DNA of 64,000 nt, from assembly GCF_963082655.1 (NCBI RefSeq), contig NC_081554.1:52454750-52518749 (forward strand), written 5' to 3'. Both the position numbers and the translations under genes were made by a program. Source of the stretch: Stomoxys calcitrans (lineage: Eukaryota > Arthropoda > Insecta > Diptera > Muscidae). Positions 38,331 through 47,700 of the stretch are shown one piece after another. The notes below the pieces were generated by a model. It saw nothing but the letters and a program-made list of their open reading frames with translations. It was not told where the DNA came from and ran no database searches. Position 1 is the first letter of the stretch. Every line of letters begins with the position of its first letter.

Positions 38331-39612
38331 CGAAATTGCAAAAAACCCGCTAGAGACAAAATTGCTGTAACTCACCCAAATCTTCGAATTTCGACCTCTG
38401 TAAGGCATCCCTAAATTCAGAATACAACAGGGAATCAATTTGGAAACAAACTTTTCAAGAAATTAGAGTTTTGATTTTCTAGTATTTTTTGTGTAAAGGG
38501 TATAGCCCATTGAAAATTTCGAAAAACCCTCTAGAGACAAAATTGCTGTAACTCACTCAAATATTCGAGTTTCGACCTCTGTAAGGAATCCCTAAACTCA
38601 CAATGCCACAGGGAATTAAATTGGCAACAAACCTTTCAGGAGATTAGAATTCTGATTTTCTAGCATTTTTTGTGTAAAGGGTATAGCCCATTGAAATTTT
38701 CGAAAAACCCGCTAGAAACAAAATTGCTATAACTCACTCAAATCTTCGAGTTTCGACCTCTGTAAGGCATCCCTAAATTCAGAATACAACAGGGAATCAA
38801 TTTGGAAACAAACTTTTCAAGAAATTAGAGTTTTGATTTTTTAGCATTTTTTTGTGTAAAGGGTATAGCCCATTGAAAATTTCGAAAAACCTGCTAGACA
38901 CAAAATTGCAGTAACTCACTCAAATCTTCGAGCTTCGACCTCTGTAAGGCATCCCTAAACTCAGAATGCGACAGGGAGTCAAATTGGGAACAAAGTTTTC
39001 AAGAAATTAGAGTTTTGATTTTATAGCATTTTTTTGTGTAAAGGGTATAGCCCATTGAAAATTTCGAAAAACCCGCTAGAGACAAAATTGCCATAACTCA
39101 CTCAAATCTTCGAGTTTCGACCTCTGTAAGGCATCCCTAATTTCAGAATGCCACAGGGAATAAAATTAGAAACACACTTTTCAAGGAATTAAATTTTTGA
39201 TTTTTTAGCATTTTTTGTGTAAAGGGTATAGCCCATTGAAAATTTTGAAAAACCCGCTAGAGACAAAATTGCTGTAACTCACTCAAATCTTTGAGTTTCG
39301 ACCTCTATAAGGCATCCCTATACTCAGAATACCACAGGGAATGAAATTGGAAACAAACTTTTCTGGAAATTAGAGTTCTGATTTTTTAGCATTTTTTGAA
39401 AGTTTCGAAAAACCCGCTAGAGACAAAATTGCTGTAACTCACTCAAATCTTCGGGTTTCAACCTCTGTAAGGCATCCCTAAATTCAGAATGCCACAGGGA
39501 ATGAAATTGGAAACAAACTTTTCTGGAAATTAGAGTTCTGATTTTTTAGCATTTTTTGTGTAAAGGGTATAGGCTATGGAAAATTTCGAAAAACCCCCTT
39601 GAGACAAAATGG
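38331..39612. repeat. Diverged satellite block (about 7 monomers)
   Basis: The same 181 bp satellite monomer returns here (AAACCCGCTAGAGACAAAAT at about 38345 and at six later positions). It is more diverged than the main array, with variants such as AATACAACAGGG and TTAGAATTCTGATT, and one monomer is shortened near 39398. It is bounded on both sides by minisatellite. Confidence 0.93.
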
Positions 39613-41218
39613 CTCGGCGTAGCTTTAGTACCCTTTATTTAGAGAAAGAATTGTTTTAGTACCCCTTCCTTTAAAATTGAGTTTAAGTACTCTGTACTTT
39701 AAAAAATGAGTTTTAGTACCCTTTCCTTAAAAAAGAGTAGTTCTAGTACCTTTTCTATAAAAAATTATAGTAAGCACCATTTTTCTCAAAAATTTTAGAA
39801 ACTTTTCTCTCTAGTACTCTTACCTAAAAAGTGGTTTCCTTAAAACGAGAGTGGTGTTAGTGCCCTTTCCTTTAAAAAAAAAATTTTGGTTTGGTACCCT
39901 TTCTTAAAAATAGGGTATTTTTAGTAACCTTTCCTTAAAAAAAGAATAGTTTTGGTACACTTTCCTAAAAAAGGGCAGTTTTAGTAACCTTTTTTTAAAT
40001 AAAGGTAGTTTTAGTACACTTTCCATAGGGAAATGTTAGTTTAAGTACGCTTTCCTTAGAGAAAGGGTAGTATTAGTACCCTTACCTTAGGAAAAGGGTG
40101 GTTTAAGTACCCTTTCCTTAAGAAAAGGGTAGTTTTAGCACCGTTTCCTAAGGAAAGTGTAGTTGTAGTACCCTTTCCTTAGAAAAAGGGCAGTTTTCGT
40201 GCCCTTTCCTTAGGGCAAGGGTAGTATTAGTACCCTTAATTTTAGTACTCTTTCCCAGGGAAGGGTATTTTTGGTACCCTTTTCCAGGGAAGGGTAGTTT
40301 TAGTACCCTTTCCTTGGGGAAAGGTTAGTTTTAGCACCCTTTCCTTAGGGAAAGGGTAGTTTTAGTACCTTTTCCTTAGGGAAAGGTAGTTTTAGCACAA
40401 TTTCCTTTGGGAAGGGTAGTTTTAATGCCCTTTCCTTAAGGAAAGGATACTAAATCCACCCTTTTCCTAAGGAACGGTACTAATACTACCCTTTCTCTAA
40501 GGGCACTTAACCTAAACTTTCCCTTAGGATAGGGTACTAAAACTACCCTTTCTCTAAGGAAAGCGTACTTAAACTAACCTTTCCCTATGGAAAGGGAACT
40601 AAAACTACCTTGATTTGAAGAAAGGGTACTAAAACTAACCTTTTTTAGGAAAGTGTACCAAAACTACTGTTTTTAAGGAAAGGTTACAAAAAATACCCTA
40701 TTTTTAAGGAAAGGGTACTAAAGCATTCCCTAAGGAAAGGGTGGTTTTAAGGCCCATTCCTTAGGAAAAGGGTAGTTTTAATACCCTTTCCTTAGGGAAG
40801 GGGTATGTTTTGTTCCCTTTCCTTAGGGAAAGAGCGGTTAAAGTACCTTTTCTTGGGAAAAGGGTTGTTTTAGTACCGTTTCCTAAAGAAAGTGTAGTTG
40901 TAGTACCCTTTCCTTAGAAAAAAGGGTAGTTTTCGTGCCCTTACTGTAGGGAAAGAGTAGTATTAGTACCCTTTCTTTAGTGAAAGGGTAGTTTTAACAC
41001 CCTTTTCTTAGGGAAAGTTTAGTTTTTATACACTTTCCTTAAAGAAGGGGTATTTTTTGTTACCTCTCCTTGGGGAAAGCCTACTTTTAGTAGCATTTCT
41101 TTAGAGAAAGGGTAGCTTTTCCTAGGGAAAGGGTAGTTTTAGCAAACTTTCTTTAAGGAAAGGGTAGTTTTAGTATCCTTTCCTTAGGGAAAGTGTAGTT
41201 TTAGTATCATTTTCTTAG
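39613..41218. repeat. 31 bp palindromic minisatellite, array 1
   Basis: Degenerate tandem units with a modal length near 31 bases follow the pattern TAGTTTTAGTA + CCCTTTCC + TTAGGG + AAAGGG. Each unit holds a near-perfect hairpin (CCCTTTCCTTAGGGAAAGGG) and a second quasi-palindrome (GGGTAGTTTTAGTACCC). Between about 40444 and 40728 the orientation is reversed (GGGTACTAAAACTACCC), and it then returns. Unit divergence is high, so the array is old or loosely constrained. No coding frame is seen. Confidence 0.92.
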
Positions 41219-41447
41219 GTTCAGATCGCTTTATATTTACACCAATACCCTATAACGTTGTGGGCCTGTAATTGTCGCATTTGTCTCACTGTGCCGAAAT
41301 TTGGCGCAGTGAGTTGTGTTAACACCCTCGACATCCACGCAGCATATGCTTCAGATTGGTCTATTTTTCCATATAGCTTTTATATACACCAATCTTTCGA
41401 TTGAAGTTGATGGGCCCATTAAAGGCGTGTGTAAAAATGCAAATTTT
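41219..41447. other. Unannotated spacer
   Basis: This is mixed-composition sequence between the minisatellite and the SINE. Nothing recognisable was found. Confidence 0.4.
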
Positions 41448-41823
41448 GCCCGTTAACATTCAACTTAGGTAACAGTCCGATTCAAGTTTTAAGCTCAATA
41501 ATAAGGGGCCTCCTTTTTTATAGCCGAGTCCGAACGGTGTACCTCTCGAATCCTGGCGAGACCATCAGAAAAAATTTTTCAACGGTGGTTTTCCCCTCCT
41601 TATGCTGGCAACATTTGTGAGGTACTATGCCATGTAAAACTTCTATCCAAAGAGGAGTCGCTCTTTGGATAGAATTACATGGCATAGCACCTCACAAATG
41701 TTGCCCGCATTAGGAGAGGAAAACCATCGTTGAAAATTTTTTTCTGATGGTCTTGCCATGATTCGAACCCAGGCGTTCATCGTCATAGGCGGAAATGCTA
41801 ACCTCTGCGCTACGGTAGCCTCC
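41448..41823 (-). mobile_element. tRNA-derived SINE with an internal inverted duplication
   Basis: Read on the minus strand, the head at 41823 starts GGAGGCTACCG. It carries a Pol III box A (TAGCGCAGAGG at 41802-41812, a perfect match to TRGYNNARNNG) and, about 32 bases on, a box B (GGTTCGAATCA at 41759-41769, one mismatch). The tail region (GAGTCCGAACGG, then TATAAAAAAGGAGGCC) is shared with the copies at 50005, 57058 and 60933. In this copy the middle part is present twice in opposite orientation, with arms about 41545-41643 and 41665-41760 meeting near 41655, which makes a strong hairpin. Confidence 0.82.
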
Positions 41824-41844
41824 AAAGGTGCATGTTTTACTCTG

Positions 41845-42316
41845 AAACTTGACAAAGAGGCTTGTTTTAAGCCTATCTGTGTTTGTGCTGAGTATGGCTA
41901 AGATCGGACCATATATGCTTAAAACCTTCATATTTCAATAGAGCTCTTATGGGTTCATAAATGGTGCATTTATCATCGGATTTTGACTAAATGTGGTTAA
42001 TATTGGGTTGCCTAAAAAGTAATTGCGGATTTTTTAAAAGAAAGTAAATGCATTTTTAATAAAACTTAGAATGAACTTTAATCAAATATACTTTTTTTAC
42101 ACTTTTTTTTCTAAAGCAAGCTAAAAGTAACAGCTGATAACTGACAGAAGAAAGAATGCAATTACAGAGTTACAAGCTGTGAAAAAATTTGTCAATGCCG
42201 ACTATATGAAAAATCCGCAATTACTTTTTGGGCAACCCAATATATATATATACATTCGAGGTGGTGGGGATCCACAGTTCAGCCGGACCGAACTTATTCC
42301 CTTGTTTTACTTGTTT
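41845..42316. mobile_element. Dispersed repeat fragment interrupted by a MITE
   Basis: Words typical of the roughly 1 kb dispersed repeat at 48796 are present, such as GATCGGACCATATATG. The right end, CAGCCGGACCGAACTTA followed by TTTTACTTGTTTTT (42272-42316), resembles the terminal hairpin and end of that family. The MITE at 42003-42240 is nested inside it. Confidence 0.6.
42003..42240 (+). mobile_element. Mariner-type MITE, copy 1
   Basis: The 238 base element has terminal inverted repeats of about 30 bases (left TTGGGTTGCCTAAAAAGTAA, right end the reverse complement of TTGGGTTGCCCAAAAAGTAA). It is flanked by TA on both sides, the target duplication of Tc1/mariner elements. It has no coding capacity. 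The inner sequence (CAGCTGATAACTGACAGAAG) is shared with the copies at 45656 and 57778. The ends resemble those of Hsmar1/MADE1. Confidence 0.92.
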
Positions 42317-42976
42317 TTGATTATTTTTCAATATTAATTTATTTCCAAGCTTATATCATAGGAAAAAAATGTATAAGTATTTGAATGCAAGTACCATAAA
42401 TAGAAATAGATCATAGAAAATACCCTTAAATATTTAATACTTAAGTTTTGATTGTAAATTATGATACATACATACATGTACGCAGTAAGTAAGTAATGCA
42501 ATCGATACATATGGGTACATACATACATATATAATAGTTATCTAGATATAATTTAGAAAATTTCATTCTATAAATTAATATATGGTATATCTATGCGTAT
42601 ATGGTGTATGTGGGCGAGCGAATTACCCAAACTATAAAATGGAATATTAAAAAACAGTTCTACTAAAAATCAGTTTCTTTCATATATTCTTTTGATATTC
42701 AAATATTTCAGCAATTTCAGCTATCTAGGGCAACGGTAGACGAATAAGCCAAAGTGGGGGAGAACAAGGTTTCCATAGTGGTTAGGGGTGCTCTCTAAGT
42801 CTTTGGGTAGGATAAAAAGTCTTCTGGTAGTTTAGCAAGGTGGTGTGCAAATTGGTATGCCTCTCCTCTCCTTTCTTTTCCTTTCCTTTCTTATTGGAAA
42901 CCATGACTTAGTTTATGTGTTTCTCCTTATTTTTCTGTCGTATCTAATAAATCTGCAACAGTTTTTGCAATAACAA
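42317..42976. other. AT-rich 3' flank of the CCDC50-like gene
   Basis: The sequence is AT-rich with TACATA words and a pyrimidine tract (CTCCTCTCCTTTC and following, 42863-42892). It probably holds the end of the transcript of the minus-strand gene, but no further gene is supported. Confidence 0.5.
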
Positions 42977-42982
42977 TTTATT
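42977..42982 (-). terminator. Candidate polyadenylation signal AATAAA
   Basis: AATAAA on the minus strand lies about 70 bases past the stop codon at 43054. Another AATAAA at 43040-43045 is only about 10 bases past the stop. Which one is used cannot be told from sequence. Confidence 0.4.
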
Positions 42983-43053
42983 TGTCATGGACTTTGCTCT
43001 CTTTACGTTTTGCTGCATCCATAATTGTGATCATCACTTTTTATTCCTTAAAT

Positions 43054-43166
43054 TTACTGATGGGTACATTTATTGTCCTTGGATTTCTTTTTACGATCTT
43101 CACTTGAATTTGATCTTCGTGTACCCTGAATTGGCATGTAAGGAGGTGTGGGGCTAGAGTTTTGAT
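43054..43166 (-). CDS. CCDC50-like gene, terminal exon 'h'
   Basis: 113 bases with acceptor TTATTACAG. It encodes a short Ser/Pro tail, TPPYMPIQGTRRSNSSEDRK, then a Lys-rich end (KKSKDNKCTHQ) and a TAA stop at 43054-43056. An open 3' end with nearby AATAAA motifs supports it as the last exon. Confidence 0.85.
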
Positions 43167-44681
43167 CTGTAATAATAAGCAAAACAATGATTAGTACTTA
43201 AAATTTCTTGATCCGCTGACTACAAATGCTATACATATATACCAAAGGCTTGAGTTTTGGAATTGGAGCTATGACGAGAATTCATGGAGTCATGAGAGTG
43301 TATGGAAAAGTTTTCCGATCTGTAAAAAGACAGAAATATAAAAAAAAAATTCTTGGCTTCTAACTCTGAGGCACTTTTAACCCTCACCTGGTCATGGAAT
43401 TTTGTGAATATGCCCCAACACCCGCACTACCCACTGTCAATCCATTTTCCGCACACACATTCATGGAAGCTGGCCTCAAATTCGCGTTACTATTGTTGGC
43501 AACGCTGTGACCAGGACGGCAACTATCGACGGGTAGTGTGTAGATATCATCCTCTCTGGCTAGACTAGCATGTCTAGCCTGTTGACTGACTAAATCTCTT
43601 TGCAGGCTGCCATTTGTTAGGCATCCATTTTGTGTGCGTTGTTGGCTGTGTTTAAGAACGTCTATGGGATTAGAGTAGGCATCCAAATCCAAGGGATCTT
43701 CATGGTCTGCATGATATTGTTGGCCCTCAATGGCTGACAGTTGGCTGTGTCGCGACGAGGAGCTGTTTGAAGTGAGCATACCATTCTCATGGGCCATAAG
43801 GGGCAAATGACCATTAGCGGATGGTAAAGGTTGACTGTGTGGCATTGTGGTTGGTTCCTTGGCTTGTTGGCTTTTACGTTGTCTAGCTTTTTCTTTGGCA
43901 CGTTTAGCTTTGGCTTTTTCCTAAAACATAAAAAGGGGAATGGATAAGTTAAAAAGTCATTCCTAAATGAAAGTTTCCTGAAAACAAGGTCAACAGACTA
44001 TAAACGAGTTTTCAAAGTTTTGTGTTTCCAGAGAAAAGGAAAAATGTAAGGTAAATGTATGGTCACATATATTTCCACCCATGGCTACGAAATCTGACTC
44101 TCGGGTCGTTGTCGAAATCGGAGTATTGAGCCGGAGTCGGGCAAGCGTGCTTAAATCCCAACCAAACTCCGACTCCGGTTCAATATTCTTACCCTGGCCT
44201 CAAAACCTCGATTATGGTCGATTCCGCAGCGCTGTTACCCCCCTACTCACTACCTAAAGTGAGAAGTGCAATGGTGGAAGTATGATTTTTTGAGTTTGAA
44301 ACGTTTTATTGGAAATTTTCGATAACAACTCAATATTAACCAACCCATATTCTTTTTGTTGTTGTCATACGTGGTAATATTCCCTTGAAAGCTTCAATTC
44401 GTAAACATGCAAAGGCACGCGAAAAATTACATCCATGGCGTATGGTTACAACGCCAGGTCTTAATATATCCCAAGTAGTAAAATCCATCTTATGTTAAAG
44501 TTGTTTTAAGGCAGTGCAGAGGAGCAGAGATAAAGAGAGAGAGGAAAATTGAGAGAGGAGTTTAACAAGTTAGTATTATAGATTTAGTAAAGAGTGAGAA
44601 TAGTGACTTAGACGTGAGAGAATTCTAGCACATAATGAAAGAAATGATAACGTGTATGACCAAGCAACAACGATAGCTCAC

Positions 44682-44720
<39 letters not shown>

Positions 44721-47700
44721 GATGGTGTGAGAGAACTATTGACACCTGACGAGGGGCTTTATGTATATGTATGTATAAAATATGTAAAAATATGTGTAAA
44801 ATATGTGGTGATTGGTTAAGATTAGTACACCATAAGTCGCACAAAGCTTATTCTAATAAAATTCTAATAAATCCGAAATATTTTCGAAAAGTTGAATTTT
44901 GTTGCATAGTGTAACCAAAGCAATGCTGATTTATCGGAGTTTGGCCGAACCAAACTTTGCATACCCACCGTCTAGGATATACATAAACCACATTTTATCA
45001 AAATCCGGTGAAAAATTCACAATTCATAAACTTATAGCAGCTTTAAAGAAGTATAGAACATGGAAGCAAACTCTATACCGACGTCGAGAGGTCTAACTTA
45101 ACTCACAGTTCAGCGAAATAATTGAACAATAAATAGACTTTATATGGGTTCAAGACTGTAAATCGGGAGTTCGGTCTGTATGGCAACTATTGCCAAACTT
45201 AGTCCGATTATGTTGTTGAAGTAGTGCGTTGTGGTCTATCTTTCGTCTGTGTGATTCTGTCGAATATCCACATCCAGGAACACTGTAACTAGGGTGAGGT
45301 GCATCTAGAGAGATCTGGGTCTGAGACGGGTGGCTGGGCAGCTAAACAGGTGACGTGTGGTCCCCGGTCACAATCGGGACACACATCCTGCACGTTGACA
45401 TCAATCTTTGCCCTGAAGGAGTTGAGGCTGCCGCATCTGCAGGATCGTAATTGAACCAGAACTACTCTGGTTTGCCGGAGGAGACCAATTTCTTTAGGTG
45501 CAATGGGAGGCGATCTCCAAAGACCACATACACCCGGTAACTATTAACCGCATCTGCTACTGTGTCTGCATGAATGTTGTCTAGATCCGCTTGATATGTC
45601 GCTACATCTAGAGGTTCTCTCTTGTAACGCTGAACCTTTTACTCTAGATCATGTAGGGTTGCCCAAAAAGTAATTGCGGATTTTTAAAAGAAAGTAAATG
45701 CATTTTTTGTAAAACTTAGAATGAACTTTAATCAAATATACTTTTTTACACTTTTTTTCTAAAGCAAGCTAAAAGTAACAGCTGATAACTGACAGAAGAA
45801 AGAATGCAATAACAGAGTCACAAGCTGTGAAAAAATTTGCCAACGCCGACTATATGAAAAATCCGCAATTACTTTTTGGGCAACCCAATATTAACGGCAT
45901 CTGCTGCTGTGTCTGCATGAATGTTGTCTAGATCCGCTTGATATATCGCTTCATCTAGAGGTTCTCTCTTGTAACGCTGAACCTTTTACTCTAGATCATG
46001 TAGATCGACCTTAGGGCTTCTGGGCGTTGGATACCTATCAACAAGTTTATGATTTAGATGGACCCTGCGATAACAATCCAGAAGGTATTGCTTAGACAGC
46101 ATGTAGTTATGTATTTGCACGGGTAGTATCTTTGTCTCCCGTTGGAGGTGGTCCACATGAGAACTGAGGAGACAGCCCCTCGCAGTTCGAAGAGAGGCAT
46201 TCTGAGAGATCTTAATATTATTGCACAGTGTGTCTCATAGCTGACGAGACCACACTGGCGCTGCATAATATACCACAGACCAGCCATTTGATTTGTGTGT
46301 GGTCAACAAGGTTCCTTTGTCAGCATCCAAAGTGCTGCCGGCAAGTGACTTGAGGACCGTTTTTATACCCTCCACCATAGGATGGGGGGTACACTAATTT
46401 CGTCATTCTGTTTGTAACTACTCGAAATATTCGTCTGAGACCCCATAAAATATATATATTCTTGATCGTCGCGACATTTTATGTCGATCTAGCCATGTCC
46501 GTCCGTCTGTCCGTCCGTCCGTCTGTCCGTCTGTCCGTCCGTCTGTCTGTCGAAAGCACGCTAACTTCCGAAGGAGTAAAGCTAGCGGCTTGAAATTTTG
46601 CACAAATACTTGTTATTAGTGTAGGTCGGTTGGTATTGTAAATGGGCCATATCGGTCTATGTTTTGATATAGCTGCCATATAAACCGATCTTGGGTCTTG
46701 ACTACTTGAGCCTCTAGTGTGCGCAATTCTTATCCGATTGGAATGAAATTCTGCACGACGTGTTTTGCTATGATATCCCATAACTGTGCCAAGTATGGTT
46801 CACATCGGCCCATAACCTGATATAGCTGTCTTATAAACCGATCTTGGGTTTTGACTTCTTCTAACAACTTAGCTTAGTATGGTCCAATTCGGTCCATTAC
46901 CTGGTATAGCTGTCATATAAACCGATCTTGGGTCTTGACTTCTTGAGCCTCTAGAGTGCGCAAATCTTATCCGATTAGAATGCAATTTTGCACCACGTGT
47001 TTTGTTATGATATCCAACAACTGTGCCAAGTATGGTTCAAATCGGTCCATAATCTGATGTAGCTGCCATATAAACCGATCTTGGGTCTTGACTTCTTTGG
47101 CCTCTAGAGAGCGCAATTCTTATCCGATTTGCCTGAAATTTTGTACGATGGATACTCTCATGACCATCAACATACGTGTTTATTATGGTCTGAATCGGTC
47201 TATAGCCCGATACAGCTCCTATATAAATCGATCTCTCTATTTTACTTTTTGAGCACCCAAAGGGCGCAATTCTTATTCGAATTGGCTGACATTTTACACA
47301 GGTCTCCAACATATAATTTAATTGTGGTCTAAACCGGATCATATGTTGATATCGGTCTAATAGCAGAGCAAATCTTTTCTTATATCATTTTTTGCCTAAG
47401 AAGAGATGCCGGGAAAATAACTGACAAATGCGCTCCATGGTGGAGGGTATATAAGATTCGGCCCGGCCGCTTTATGGTCAATGTCGTTTCTCCATGGACT
47501 ATAACATTCAGCTCATTATTCACCTTACACGTATCTGTAATAAATGGGGCTGAATATTTGATGGCAAGTATATTCAAATATCTTGCAGCGAAATAAGCGG
47601 CAAGTTCGTTAAGGTAGACCTTTAACCTATCGCAAATGTCAACTATGGCAGGAGGGCCTGATGCCATGATCCTACAATCGTCCACTTATGATACGATCTC

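Noticed and set aside
38331..41218. Minisatellite derived from the satellite word AAAGGGTATAGCCC
   Set aside because: Both share AAAGGGTA, but the match is only about eight bases and can be chance. No intermediate units were seen.
41755..41823. A true tRNA gene
   Set aside because: A and B boxes are present, but the sequence does not fold as a complete cloverleaf by eye and is the head of a repeated SINE.
44608..44844. 78-codon antisense frame with a Ser-Leu repeat
   Set aside because: It is produced by the (GA)n microsatellite.
46418..47342. Several 60-101 codon frames in the dispersed repeat
   Set aside because: They follow the internal 150-base units and the CCGT/CTGT run; the two repeat copies do not keep the same frames open.
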